From: an uncultured Prevotellaceae bacterium
Lineage (GTDB): Bacteria; Bacteroidota; Bacteroidia; Bacteroidales; Bacteroidaceae
Length of the DNA: 39,233 nt
Reading direction: 5' to 3'
Assembly: GCA_945828295.1 (NCBI GenBank)
Contig: CALZQV010000003.1
Coordinates: forward strand, 1 to 39,233
Shown piece after piece: positions 8,496 through 16,158 of this stretch. The stretch's first letter is position 1. Each line of letters opens with the position of its first letter. The notes under the pieces were generated by a model. It worked only from the letters and a program-made list of their open reading frames with translations, ran no database searches and was not told the DNA's origin. A program made the translations under genes and the position numbers.

Positions 8496-8578
8496 TTCGG
8501 CTGCGAAGTTACGCATTTTATTTTATCCCACCAAGAATTTCTGCCGCCTCATGGTGTCTTAGGCAATGCGGCCTGACC

Positions 8579-9178
8579 TTAGAGTGTCCATTCGCGCCAT
8601 CCAGCGAAGGTCTGGATGCGAAGCGTGAGGGTGTCGGCTGCAATGTCTTTAAGGTAGAGCGAGGCATACACGTCGGTACTATAGGCCGTGGGGTCGTCCC
8701 CCTGGACGTGATGGAGCCGCAGGTAGGCATGCCGGTCGACAATGCTGTCGGTGATGAATCCCCAATATTGCCTGCCCCCCTGTGTCTTTGGCAGGAGGTG
8801 GAGGTTCAGGTAGCGTGGTGTGCGCCATAGGCTTACCACGTTCGTCGGGTCAGTTCTCGCTTTGCTGGTGGAATCGTAGAGCAGTGTCGCGCCCTTCAGT
8901 TGGTACAACGTGGCTGATGTGCCGGACAGCGTGTAGCCGGCCAGACAACGATAAATGACGTTCTCCTTTAGGCCCGACTGCGGATTTGTGAGTGTGAGGT
9001 GAGTGTCGTCGTCGAGCACGATTTCTTTCATCTTGCCCTCGTCATCCGTCGGGCAGTCCACCATATCCGTCACGATGCTCGGGTAGGGAGCGTCGTCTTT
9101 GTCGTCGCTGCATGACGACAAAGTTATGAAGAATGAAAAACCAAGAATAAAGAATGTAAACCTAACGGGCTGCTTCAT
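8579..9178 (-). CDS. NigD-like lipoprotein
   Basis: This putative lipoprotein has about 199 residues, with a signal sequence (FFILGFSFFITLSSC) whose lipobox Cys is followed by SDDKDD, an acidic stretch that favours surface export in Bacteroidota. The rest is beta-rich, with the two-part layout of the NigD-like family (an OB-like N-terminal part and a C-terminal sandwich ending in TLTLRIQTF). NigD was named from a bacteriocin locus in Prevotella, but most members have no known role and nothing here suggests bacteriocin production. The start at 9178 lies inside the end of the acyltransferase gene (17-bp overlap). An upstream ATG at 9199 would also be in frame. Confidence 0.7.
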   Translation of the reverse strand: MKQPVRFTFFILGFSFFITLSSCSDDKDDAPYPSIVTDMVDCPTDDEGKMKEIVLDDDTHLTLTNPQSGLKENVIYRCLAGYTLSGTSATLYQLKGATLLYDSTSKARTDPTNVVSLWRTPRYLNLHLLPKTQGGRQYWGFITDSIVDRHAYLRLHHVQGDDPTAYSTDVYASLYLKDIAADTLTLRIQTFAGWREWTL

Positions 9179-10352
9179 AGTTGATGACGGGATTGGCATA
9201 CATGGTGAGTAGGCGTTCGCGCAGGAATGCTTCGTCTTTATTCGGCAGGGTGATGAGCGCGATACGCGATGCGATGTATTGTTCGAATGCTACAAGTTCC
9301 TTGTGGGTGTAATGTGTGGCGTGGGTCGGCTTGCCGCTAAGCTGGTCGGTGGCGACATAGTTACCCGGGAATAGCCGGTAGTTGCGGTGAATCTCACGGT
9401 CTATGCGCTGAGCCAGCTCGGTGTAGAAGTCTTTTTCCGGCAATCCTTTCAGTTCGTCAATCCACGTGTTGACGGGCCGTCCGGTTTGATAGTGCACGTG
9501 CCCTTTCTTGCCAAAGATGCCCGTCTTCATGTTCATGAGGTCGTCCTGCTTCGATTTCTTCCATCCGGCGTCGTCGCGCTTTTGCTGGAACTCCTGAGCC
9601 TTCAGGTAGTCACAGGGGTCATATTCGTAGCTGATACTGAGCGGCACGATGTTCAGCTGGCGGATACTCTCCAGCAGCGGCTTGGTGTCCTCCGTCTTCT
9701 CTGCGCCCTCTGTGCCCTCTGTGCCCGACAGGGTCAGCATCTTCAGCAGCGATATTTGTGTCTGGTCGCTCGAATCCTTGGCACGCCCTTCGCGCTGGGC
9801 AATCCAGATGTTTTCGTGCTTCACGTTGATGGCGTGGTGCATGTAGCGGCTCATGAGCAGGCTGCTCTCGTAGAGTTCGCGCCGCGAGATGTTGCGCCGC
9901 ACGATGAAAGCCTTGTTCAGTCGCACGAGGGTGCGAATCCAGGGGTAGATGAGCAGGTTGTCGCCGATGGCTATCTCGCATGTGGTGGGGAAGCCATTGT
10001 CGTGGAGCATCACGTCGAGTATGGCGCTGTCAAGTACAATATCGCGGTGGTTCGACATGAAGGTGTAGCGCTCGGTTCCGGGTTCAATTCCCTTGTGTGT
10101 GAATGAATGTCTGGTGGAACACTTGCGAAGCACATATTTTACGATGGGCTTCATGAAGCGTAACTGGAAGTCGAGCGTGGAGTTGACGCCCATGGTGGCC
10201 AGTTTCAGGGCGCCACGACTTATGCCCAAGGGCAATATGGGGACAAAGGCTTTCAGTATGTGTGAGAACTGCCTGTCGTTAAGCAGGTTGCTGATGGCTC
10301 CCTTTACCTCGTCGTCGTTATAGGGACGAATGGCGTCAAATTCACGATTCAT
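9162..10352 (-). CDS. PlsC/GPAT-type acyltransferase
   Basis: This 396-residue protein has a lysophospholipid/glycerol-phosphate acyltransferase core. The probable catalytic block is FMSNHRDIVLDSAI near residues 98-110; His and the last Asp are separated by five residues rather than the classical four (His-x4-Asp), although the inner Asp is also available. The substrate block ends with IWIAQREGRAKDSSD near residue 190. It may transfer acyl groups in phospholipid or aminolipid synthesis; the substrate is unknown. Around residues 209-217 a GTEGTEGAE stretch comes from three 9-bp repeats. The start codon lies within another repeat (10339-10370). It follows ddl by 31 bases and overlaps the NigD-like gene. 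Confidence 0.82.
   Translation of the reverse strand: MNREFDAIRPYNDDEVKGAISNLLNDRQFSHILKAFVPILPLGISRGALKLATMGVNSTLDFQLRFMKPIVKYVLRKCSTRHSFTHKGIEPGTERYTFMSNHRDIVLDSAILDVMLHDNGFPTTCEIAIGDNLLIYPWIRTLVRLNKAFIVRRNISRRELYESSLLMSRYMHHAINVKHENIWIAQREGRAKDSSDQTQISLLKMLTLSGTEGTEGAEKTEDTKPLLESIRQLNIVPLSISYEYDPCDYLKAQEFQQKRDDAGWKKSKQDDLMNMKTGIFGKKGHVHYQTGRPVNTWIDELKGLPEKDFYTELAQRIDREIHRNYRLFPGNYVATDQLSGKPTHATHYTHKELVAFEQYIASRIALITLPNKDEAFLRERLLTMYANPVINYEAAR
9699..9725 (-). repeat. Three 9-bp tandem repeats inside the acyltransferase gene
   Basis: CTCTGCGCC, CTCTGTGCC, CTCTGTGCC (plus strand) encode GTEGTEGAE on the minus strand. Being nine bases long, copy-number change keeps the frame. The stretch lies between the EGR block and the C-terminal domain, so it is probably a surface linker. 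Confidence 0.8.
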
Positions 10353-10370
10353 AATTCACGATTCACAATT
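10339..10370. repeat. AATTCACGATTC-type repeat that supplies the acyltransferase start codon
   Basis: Two close copies of AATTCACGATTCA occur in tandem between ddl and the acyltransferase gene. The minus-strand ATG at 10352 and the codons for Asn-Arg-Glu-Phe lie inside the repeat. Related AATTCACAATT sequences form the 33881-33972 repeat. Confidence 0.75.
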
Positions 10371-10383
10371 AGAGAAGTCACAA

Positions 10384-11373
10384 TTAATGGATTCCGTCTT
10401 CAATGATTTCCGTCAGTACATCTTTGATGTCGAGCCCGGCGGCACGCACCTGCTGGGGGATGAAGCTGGTGGCGGTCATGCCCGGCGTGGTGTTTATCTC
10501 CAGCAGGTTGATGTGGTCGCCCTCGGTAACGATGTAGTCGATGCGGATGATGCCGTGGCAGCCCAGAATGTCGTATAGCGTGGAGGTCAGCTGCATCACG
10601 CGTTCGGTCAGTCGCTCCGAGATGCGGGCCGGGGTGATTTCGTCGCTCTCGTTGTTGTACTTGGCGGCATAGTCGAAGAATTCATTTTTCGACACCACCT
10701 CGGTTACGGGGAACACGTGCCCGCCTCCGTTGCTGGTCTTGTAGCAGCCGCAGGTCAGCTCCGTTCCCTGCATGAAGGCCTCCACCATAACGTCCTCGCC
10801 CTCCTTCAGTGCTACGTTGATGGCCGGTCGGAGCTGTTCGGGGGTCTTCACCTTTGTGGTGCCAAACGAACTGCCGCCGCGTGCGGGTTTCACGAAGCAG
10901 GGCAGACCGATGCGCGAGATGATGTCCTCGTCCGAAACGTCGAGGTCGTGACCTTGCTTCACTACGAGGCTGTCGGCCACGCTCACGCCCAGCGAGCGCA
11001 TGTAGTTGTTCAGCACGAATTTGTCGTAGGTCATGGCCTCGATGAGCACGTTACAGGTGGAGTAGGGCATGCCGATGAGGTCGAAGTAGCCCTGCAGGAC
11101 GCCGTTTTCGCCTGGAGCACCGTGGATGGTGATGTAGGCATAGTCGGGCTTCACCTTCTTGCCGCCTTCGGTGAACGAAAAGTCGTTTCTGTCCACGATT
11201 GTGCGGCTGCCGTCGGCGAGTATGGCCTCCCAGTGGCGGGCGTGAATCTCTACTTTATATACAATGTAGCGTTCCTTGTCGAGGAACGATTCGATGCCCT
11301 GTGCGCTGCGCATCGAGACATCGTGTTCTGCTGAGTCGCCACCACATACGATGGCTATTGTCTTTTTCTCCAT
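10384..11373 (-). CDS. ddl: D-alanine--D-alanine ligase
   Basis: This 329-residue ATP-grasp ligase joins two D-Ala for peptidoglycan precursors. The start MEKKTIAIVCGGDSAEHDVS at 11373 carries the family N-terminal motif. ATP-grasp signatures are LPCFVKPARGGSSFG near residue 155, a Glu-containing VMVEAFMQGTEL near 200, and the metal-binding C-terminus IIRIDYIV...NLLEINTTPGMT near 275-300. The reading frame is open for another 90 codons upstream, but that part is a shadow of the RluD gene. The true start overlaps the rluD stop by 19 bases. Length and motifs are normal. Confidence 0.95.
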   Translation of the reverse strand: MEKKTIAIVCGGDSAEHDVSMRSAQGIESFLDKERYIVYKVEIHARHWEAILADGSRTIVDRNDFSFTEGGKKVKPDYAYITIHGAPGENGVLQGYFDLIGMPYSTCNVLIEAMTYDKFVLNNYMRSLGVSVADSLVVKQGHDLDVSDEDIISRIGLPCFVKPARGGSSFGTTKVKTPEQLRPAINVALKEGEDVMVEAFMQGTELTCGCYKTSNGGGHVFPVTEVVSKNEFFDYAAKYNNESDEITPARISERLTERVMQLTSTLYDILGCHGIIRIDYIVTEGDHINLLEINTTPGMTATSFIPQQVRAAGLDIKDVLTEIIEDGIH

Positions 11374-12446
11374 TTTTCTAAGAGTTGTGTTATATCTTGT
11401 GGTAATTCGCTTGTGAAGTCCATCTCCTGGCCGGTGCGGGGGTGACGGAAGCCGAGGGTGCGGGCGTGGAGCGCCTGACGGGGGCAGAGGGCAAAGCAGT
11501 TGTGGATAAAAGCCTTGTACGAGCTGGTGCGGTCGCCGCGCAGTATTTCCTGTCCGCCGTAGCGTTCGTCGTTGAATAGCGTGTGCCCGATGCTCTTCAT
11601 GTGGACGCGGATTTGGTGGGTGCGCCCCGTCTCCAGGCGGCACTCTACGAGGGTCACGTAGCCGAGGCGCTCAAGGACGCGGTAGTGCGTGACGGCTGGT
11701 TTTCCCGTTGGGTTGTCGTCGGGCAGGATGGCCATCTGCAACCGATCCTTCGGGTTGCGCCCGATGTTGCCGCGGATGGTTCCTTCGTCTTCGGTAAAAG
11801 GCCCCCAGACGAGAGCGTTGTAGAGGCGACGTGTGCTGTGGACGAAGAACTGTTGGCAGAGGCTTGTCTTTGCCTCGGGTGTCTTGGCGATGACCAGCAG
11901 TCCACTGGTGTCCTTGTCGATGCGGTGGACGAGTCCCACGGTGGGGTCGTTGGGGTCGAAACGTTTGTCGTCGCGCAGGTGCCAGGCCAGTGCGTTGACC
12001 AACGTGCCCGAGAAGTTGCCGCAGCCGGGATGCACGACCAATCCGGCAGGCTTGTTCACTACCAGGAGGTCGTCGTCTTCGTATACTACATTAAGGGGTA
12101 TGTCTTCGGGGATGATTTCCCAGTCGCGCTTCGGGCGGTCGAGCATGAGGGTGACCACGTCGCCGGCCTTCACCTTGTAATTGCTCTTCACGGGGTGGCC
12201 GTTTGCCTGAATGAATCCGGCCTCGGCGGCCTTCTGTATGCGGTTGCGGCTGGTGTCGCCCAGGTGGTCCATGAGGAATTTGTCGACACGCATGGGGCTT
12301 TGCCCCTTGTCGGCCACCACGCGGCGGTGTTCATATAAGCCCCCCTCCGTCTCCCCCGTGGGGGCGAGGGTCTCCTCTGGGAGCAGCTCGTCGTCCAGGA
12401 GGTCGTCCAGTAATTCGCCGTCGAGAAGTTCCTCTTCGTCAGTCAT
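11355..12446 (-). CDS. RluD-type 23S rRNA pseudouridine synthase
   Basis: This 363-residue RluA-family enzyme has an S4 RNA-binding domain (MRVDKFLMDHL... to about residue 115) and a catalytic domain with LVHRIDKDTSGLLVIAKT, where the Asp is the nucleophile, followed by GRTHQIRVHMKSIGHTLFND. RluD members modify helix 69 of 23S rRNA; exact target assignment here is inference. The N-terminus is very acidic (repeats of LLDD/LLDGE) and holds an APTGETEGG stretch encoded by a palindromic repeat at 12339-12368. The start at 12446 (MTDEEELLDG) overlaps the PASTA gene stop by 8 bases, and the stop overlaps ddl. Confidence 0.9.
   Translation of the reverse strand: MTDEEELLDGELLDDLLDDELLPEETLAPTGETEGGLYEHRRVVADKGQSPMRVDKFLMDHLGDTSRNRIQKAAEAGFIQANGHPVKSNYKVKAGDVVTLMLDRPKRDWEIIPEDIPLNVVYEDDDLLVVNKPAGLVVHPGCGNFSGTLVNALAWHLRDDKRFDPNDPTVGLVHRIDKDTSGLLVIAKTPEAKTSLCQQFFVHSTRRLYNALVWGPFTEDEGTIRGNIGRNPKDRLQMAILPDDNPTGKPAVTHYRVLERLGYVTLVECRLETGRTHQIRVHMKSIGHTLFNDERYGGQEILRGDRTSSYKAFIHNCFALCPRQALHARTLGFRHPRTGQEMDFTSELPQDITQLLEKWRKRQ
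12339..12368. repeat. G/C-rich palindromic repeat inside the RluD-type gene
   Basis: CCCCCCTCCGTCTCCCCC directly followed by GTGGGGGCGAG forms an imperfect CCCCC/GGGGG palindrome and encodes APTGETEGGL in frame on the minus strand, just before the conserved LYEHRRVVADKGQ start of the S4 region. Its make-up resembles the C/G-rich arms at 1956-2086. Confidence 0.65.
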
Positions 12447-13074
12447 AGTCAAAAACATCGGAGTTAGCCTCTTCATCTTCGGGTGAGGCCATGAGGGTGC
12501 TGTCGCCCAGTTCCTCTTCTTTCTCGCCGCTGCCCACGATGAGCGTGATGACTGCATCGGTGGGCACGCGCTGTCCGGTCATGACGGTGCGCCCTTGGCA
12601 TTTCACGCCGTAGACCCAGTCTTTGTCGCCCTCTTTGTATTCAACGGGGCCGATGCGGAATCCGAGTTGTCGCAGTCGGTCTTGTGCTTCGCGCATGGAG
12701 CAGTTGTCGGCAATGTCGGGCATGGCAATGGTGGGTGATTCTCGCGAGTTTATGGTCAGGTAGATTTCGCGCCCCGACTTCACCTTGCTGCCGGCCTTGG
12801 GCAGTTGGACCATGATGGCGCCCGAGGGTTTTGTGTGGTCGTAGGTGGAGTCGACGACGATAGGTTGCAGTTCCAGCATACTGAGTGTGTATTCGGCATC
12901 ACCGATGAGCCGTCCCTCAACGTTGGGGACAATGATTTCCTCGCCGTGGTGGGTGTATCTGTCCATCCAAATCCACACGCCAAAGGCCAGGGCTATGGCT
13001 ACGAGGGCCATCACGATAAGGTTTCCCCATATGACGGGGCTCAGTATCTTCTTCGTAAATTCTTTTCCGATCAT
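12439..13074 (-). CDS. PASTA-domain membrane protein
   Basis: This 211-residue protein has a short cytoplasmic N-terminus, one transmembrane helix (NLIVMALVAIALAFGVWIWM, residues 18-37) and an external part with PASTA modules: IIVPNVEGRLIGDAEYTL with VQLPKAGSKVKSGREIYLTI, then AMPDIADNCSMREAQDRL and a last part ending in AVITLIVGSG. PASTA modules bind muropeptide-like ligands or act as spacers. There is no kinase or transpeptidase domain, so it is a stand-alone PASTA protein. It starts a minus-strand cluster with rluD-type, ddl and acyltransferase genes. The C-tail is acidic and low-complexity. Confidence 0.88.
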   Translation of the reverse strand: MIGKEFTKKILSPVIWGNLIVMALVAIALAFGVWIWMDRYTHHGEEIIVPNVEGRLIGDAEYTLSMLELQPIVVDSTYDHTKPSGAIMVQLPKAGSKVKSGREIYLTINSRESPTIAMPDIADNCSMREAQDRLRQLGFRIGPVEYKEGDKDWVYGVKCQGRTVMTGQRVPTDAVITLIVGSGEKEEELGDSTLMASPEDEEANSDVFDYD

Positions 13075-13118
13075 AGCGCGCTATTTGCCCGTAAAATTAC
13101 TAAATCTTCCTTAAAGGG

Positions 13119-13146
13119 ACAAAAAAAGAGCAGGAAAACCTGCTCT
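13119..13146 (-). terminator. Rho-independent terminator of rpmH
   Basis: On the minus strand the stem AGAGCAGG/CCTGCTCT (plus 13127-13146) with a 4-base loop is followed by a run of seven T. It lies 32 bases after the rpmH stop, separating rpmH from the PASTA gene. Confidence 0.88.
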
Positions 13147-13177
13147 CTATGTCTTAATCCGCAAGTGGGGCGGCGGA

Positions 13178-13333
13178 TTACTTGCCGTGACGCTCGTCGG
13201 CTACGGTCAGCTTCTTGCGGCCCTTGGCACGGCGTGCAGCCAATACGCGGCGACCGTTGGCGGTGGCCATTCTCTGACGGAAACCGTGCTTGTTGTTGCG
13301 ACGGCGGTTGTGGGGTTGGAATGTTCTTTTCAT
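13178..13333 (-). CDS. rpmH: 50S ribosomal protein L34
   Basis: This 51-residue, very basic protein reads [20 protein letters not shown] at the N-terminus, continues [20 protein letters not shown], and ends [11 protein letters not shown]. The MKRTFQP start and the GFRxRMAT...GRRVLAxRRAKGRK pattern are diagnostic of L34. It is divergent from efp and ends at its own terminator. Bacteroidota L34 commonly carries a short C-terminal extension like the one here. Confidence 0.96.
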   Translation of the reverse strand: MKRTFQPHNRRRNNKHGFRQRMATANGRRVLAARRAKGRKKLTVADERHGK

Positions 13334-13377
13334 TGTTTTATATCGTTTTTATTGTTTCTTTCACGGTTTACGGGCTG

Positions 13378-13408
13378 CAAAATTACGGACTTTTTTTGAT
13401 ACTTGCAA
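13378..13408 (-). promoter_or_regulatory. rpmH promoter
   Basis: On the minus strand the -7 box TAATTTTG (plus 13378-13385) fits TAnnTTTG. A TTTG -33 element corresponds to plus 13405-13408, 19 bp (counted from the TTTG) upstream. It overlaps the divergent efp promoter. Confidence 0.75.
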
Positions 13409-13425
13409 ATTTTTTCGTAACTTTG
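13395..13425 (+). promoter_or_regulatory. efp promoter
   Basis: The -33 TTTG (13395-13398) and -7 TAACTTTG (13418-13425) are 19 bp apart. The efp start codon lies 50 bases downstream. The -33 element of rpmH sits between these two boxes. Confidence 0.8.
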
Positions 13426-13474
13426 CGCCCGAAATTGAAACAATAATCCCCAAAACAATAAAAAAGAATCTCTT

Positions 13475-14041
13475 ATGATTAACTCACAGGACATTAAGAA
13501 GGGCACCTGCATTCGCATGGATGGCAAACTTTACTTCTGCATCGACTTCCTGCACCGCAAGCCAGGAAAGGGTAACACCATCATGAACGTTACGTTGAAG
13601 GACGTGGTTAGCGGTAACGTGCTGGAGCGCCGTTTCAACATCGGTGAAAAGCTCGAGGATGTGCGCGTTGAGCGTCGCCCCTATCAGTATCTCTATCAGG
13701 AGGGCAACGACTACGTGTTCATGAACAACGAGACCTTCGAGCAAATCAACATCCCCGAGGATCAGATTACGGGCGTGAAGTTCATGAAGGAGGGTCAGAA
13801 CGTTGAGGTTGTGGCCGATGCCAGCACCGAGACCGTGCTGTATGCCGAACTGCCCGCCAAGGTTCATCTCGAAATCACCTGGACAGAGCCCGGCCTGAAG
13901 GGCGACACGGCAACCAACACACTGAAGCCTGCCAAGGTGGAGACGGGTGCCGAGGTGCGCGTTCCCCTGTTCATCAACGAGGGCGAGATTATCGAGGTGG
14001 ATACTCGCGACGGCAGCTATCTGGGTCGCGTGAAGGCATAA
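13475..14041 (+). CDS. efp: Translation elongation factor P
   Basis: This 188-residue EF-P relieves ribosome stalling at polyproline stretches. The N-terminal KOW-like domain carries the loop HRKPGKGNT near residues 27-35, in which the Lys between Pro-Gly and Gly is at the usual modification position. The central and C-terminal OB domains end in the conserved [23 protein letters not shown]. Length is standard. It has its own promoter and terminator, so it is probably a single-gene unit. Confidence 0.96.
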   Translation: MINSQDIKKGTCIRMDGKLYFCIDFLHRKPGKGNTIMNVTLKDVVSGNVLERRFNIGEKLEDVRVERRPYQYLYQEGNDYVFMNNETFEQINIPEDQITGVKFMKEGQNVEVVADASTETVLYAELPAKVHLEITWTEPGLKGDTATNTLKPAKVETGAEVRVPLFINEGEIIEVDTRDGSYLGRVKA

Positions 14042-14065
14042 GGCCTCTATCACTTATCACCACAG

Positions 14066-14098
14066 GGTGGATGTCAGCAATGGCATCCACCTTTTTTT
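14066..14098 (+). terminator. Rho-independent terminator of efp
   Basis: The stem GGTGGATG (14066-14073) and CATCCACC (14084-14091) is followed by seven T, 24 bases after the efp stop. Confidence 0.92.
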
Positions 14099-14131
14099 AT
14101 GCCCCTTTGCAACGTCGCCGGAAGGGGGGTG

Positions 14132-14210
14132 CATGGACGGGGCTTCGTCAACGCATGGACGAGGCTCCGTCAACGCATGGACGAGGCTCCGTCAACGCAT
14201 GGACGAGACC
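14132..14210. repeat. 22-bp minisatellite, about 3.6 copies
   Basis: Units beginning CATGGACG start at 14132, 14154, 14176 and 14198, a strict 22-bp period. The second and third copies are identical; the first differs at two positions (GG for AG and TTCG for TCCG), and the fourth is cut off after about 13 bases by a CCTCCCCCTTGTA tract. The array lies in the 346-bp gap between efp and the glycosyltransferase, which otherwise holds a terminator, a hairpin at 14278-14301 and a promoter. A 22-bp unit is not a multiple of three, so coding is unlikely. Confidence 0.9.
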
Positions 14211-14277
14211 TCCCCCTTGTAAGGCCCATTTTCCCGCCAACCTCGGGCGATGTCATTTTTTGTGAAAATAGTGGTTG

Positions 14278-14301
14278 AGGCATGCCCGGAAAGGCGTGCC
14301 T
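14278..14301 (+). other. Stem-loop upstream of the glycosyltransferase promoter
   Basis: AGGCATGCC and GGCGTGCCT form a 9-bp stem (one G-T pair) around a 6-base loop, followed by TAACTTGTTTTTG. It could be a second, weaker terminator after efp or an upstream regulatory site. No protein family can be named for it. Confidence 0.45.
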
Positions 14302-14329
14302 TAACTTGTTTTTGAGAAAAACGCTGGGC

Positions 14330-14364
14330 TTTGTTGGGTAAGTTCGGCGTTTTCACTATCTTTG
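14330..14364 (+). promoter_or_regulatory. Promoter of the glycosyltransferase-radC-sufT-lpxH operon
   Basis: The -7 box TATCTTTG (14357-14364) is preceded by TTTGTTG at 14330-14336, giving a 20-bp spacer from the last TTG. The start codon is 23 bases downstream. Confidence 0.75.
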
Positions 14365-14387
14365 CCTTTTAGAAAAGCAGATAGCAC

Positions 14388-15473
14388 ATGAAATACAGCA
14401 TCATTGTACCAGTATTCAATCGACCCGACGAGGTAGACGAACTGCTTGAGAGCCTGACGCGGCAGACCTGTCGCGACTTTGAGGTCGTTATCGTGGAGGA
14501 CGGAAGCGAGGTGCGCTGCGAGGATGTGGTGCAACGCTACGCCAACCGCCTCCCCGTCCGCTACTTCGAGAAACCAAACTCAGGACCAGGCCAAAGCCGC
14601 AACTATGGTGCTGAGCGCAGTCAGGGAGAGTATCTGATTGTGCTGGACAGCGATGTGGTCTTGCCCGAGGGCTATCTGGCCGCCGTCGACGAGGAACTGA
14701 CAGCCACCCCCTGCGAGGCCTTTGGCGGGCCCGACCGCGCCCACGAGAGCTTCACGCCCGTACAAAAGTCCATCAACTACTCGATGACCTCATTCTTCAC
14801 CACCGGCGGCATACGCGGCGGCAAGAAGAAGCTCGACAAGTTCTATCCGCGCTCCTTCAACATGGGCATCAAGAAGACGCTCTACGAAGCGCTGCACGGA
14901 TTCAGCAACATGCGCTTTGGCGAGGACATTGACTTCAGTATTCGCATCTTCAAGAGCGGAGCCCGCTGTCGGCTGTTCCCCGAGGCCTGGGTGTGGCACA
15001 AGCGTCGGACCGACTTCCGCAAGTTCTTCCGCCAGGTTCACAATAGCGGCATCGCGCGCATTAATTTATATAAGAAGTATCCCGAAAGCCTGAAGCTGGT
15101 GCACCTGCTGCCCGCCTTCTTCACGATGGGCGTCGCCACACTTCTTGCCATATTTCTGACCGGGCTTATCTTCGCGGGCCTCGGTCTTGCGTCGGCTCAC
15201 GGCGCCAGCGGCTGCAACATGGGCCTCGTGGTCACCTATTTCGGCCTGGCCCTGATGCTTCTTGCCCTGCTCCCCCTCGTGCTCTATGCGACAATTATCC
15301 TTGTCGACTCAGCCCTCCAGAACCGCAGTCTCCGCGTGGGACTGCTCAGCATTCCGGCCTCGTTCATCCAGCTCCTGGGCTACGGCACGGGATTCCTGCG
15401 CGCCTGGTGGCTGCGCTGCATCTGTGGGCGCAACGAGGAATTGCAGGCTTTCAAGAAAACATTCTATAAATGA
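14388..15473 (+). CDS. Family 2 glycosyltransferase with C-terminal membrane helices
   Basis: This 361-residue GT-A enzyme starts SIIVPVFNRPDEVDELLESL and has the nucleotide-binding VVIVEDGS, SGPGQSRNYGA and the metal-binding DxD-like LDSDV near residue 88. An acceptor-site acidic motif, RFGEDIDFSIRIF, lies near 180, and WVWHKRRTDFRKFFRQ follows. The last 120 residues contain two or three hydrophobic helices (about 235-265 and 280-310), so it is anchored in the inner membrane and probably adds sugar to a lipid-linked or surface glycan. Donor and acceptor are unknown. The stop overlaps the radC start (ATGA). Confidence 0.85.
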   Translation: MKYSIIVPVFNRPDEVDELLESLTRQTCRDFEVVIVEDGSEVRCEDVVQRYANRLPVRYFEKPNSGPGQSRNYGAERSQGEYLIVLDSDVVLPEGYLAAVDEELTATPCEAFGGPDRAHESFTPVQKSINYSMTSFFTTGGIRGGKKKLDKFYPRSFNMGIKKTLYEALHGFSNMRFGEDIDFSIRIFKSGARCRLFPEAWVWHKRRTDFRKFFRQVHNSGIARINLYKKYPESLKLVHLLPAFFTMGVATLLAIFLTGLIFAGLGLASAHGASGCNMGLVVTYFGLALMLLALLPLVLYATIILVDSALQNRSLRVGLLSIPASFIQLLGYGTGFLRAWWLRCICGRNEELQAFKKTFYK

Positions 15474-16153
15474 AGATTAACATAAAGGACTTGCCGCTCG
15501 ACGAACGCCCCCGCGAAAAAATGAGGGCGCAGGGAGCTGCAGCACTGTCGGACGCCGAGCTGCTGGCCATTCTCATTGGCAGCGGTAACGACGAAGAGAC
15601 GGCTGTAGGCCTGATGCAGCGCCTGATGAGGGACTGCGGCGGTAGTCTGAACGCACTGGGGCGCATGAGCATCGACGACCTTATGGCCCGCTACAAGGGC
15701 ATCGGCGAGGCTAAGGCCATCACGCTGCTGGCAGCCTGCGAACTGGGCAGCCGGCGCCGCCGCGAGACGGTGGTAGAGCAACAGAAAATAACAAACAGCA
15801 GCGATGCCTACGAATATTTCTCCTCGATGCGCGACCTGCCGCTCGAGGAAAGCCACATACTGCTACTGCGCCAGAACCACCGAATCATCGGCTCGGCAAT
15901 CATAAGCAAGGGTGGGCTGACGGGGACTGCCGTCGACGTGCGCGAGGTGCTGCGACATGCGCTACTCAACCATGCTGCAGCCATCATCCTCTGCCACAAC
16001 CATCCCAGCGGAAACCTCCACCCAAGCCGCGAGGACGACCATCTGACACGAAAGGTGGCAGAGGCCTGTCAGGTGATGAACATTCAATTCGTCGACCACA
16101 TAATCGTGGCCGACACGGGCTACTACAGTTACAGAGAGCAAGGAAAATTATAG
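15470..16153 (+). CDS. radC: RadC/MPN-domain protein
   Basis: This 227-residue protein has an N-terminal helix-hairpin-helix region (GIGEAKAITLLAACELGSR near residues 80-98) and a C-terminal JAB/MPN metalloprotease-like domain with HNHPSGNLHPSREDD (about 174-188) and a Glu in the preceding strand. The JAMM ligand set appears intact. Despite its name, RadC has no established DNA-repair role in E. coli. It is translationally coupled to the glycosyltransferase by a 4-base overlap; the functional link is unclear. Confidence 0.92.
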   Translation: MKINIKDLPLDERPREKMRAQGAAALSDAELLAILIGSGNDEETAVGLMQRLMRDCGGSLNALGRMSIDDLMARYKGIGEAKAITLLAACELGSRRRRETVVEQQKITNSSDAYEYFSSMRDLPLEESHILLLRQNHRIIGSAIISKGGLTGTAVDVREVLRHALLNHAAAIILCHNHPSGNLHPSREDDHLTRKVAEACQVMNIQFVDHIIVADTGYYSYREQGKL

Positions 16154-16158
16154 AACAG

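Noticed and set aside
8579-9178. NigD-like gene as a sign of bacteriocin production
   Set aside because: NigD-like lipoproteins are common and mostly unlinked to bacteriocins; no precursor peptide, immunity or export gene is nearby.
11374-11643. N-terminal extension of 90 residues on Ddl
   Set aside because: It is the RluD coding sequence read in another frame; the family N-terminus begins at 11373.
14132-14210. The tandem array as a CRISPR
   Set aside because: The units are contiguous with no unique spacers, and no cas genes are in the window.
14071-14265. Possible small protein across the 22-bp repeat array
   Set aside because: The repeat unit is not a multiple of three, so the frame changes with each copy, and the start lies in the efp terminator.
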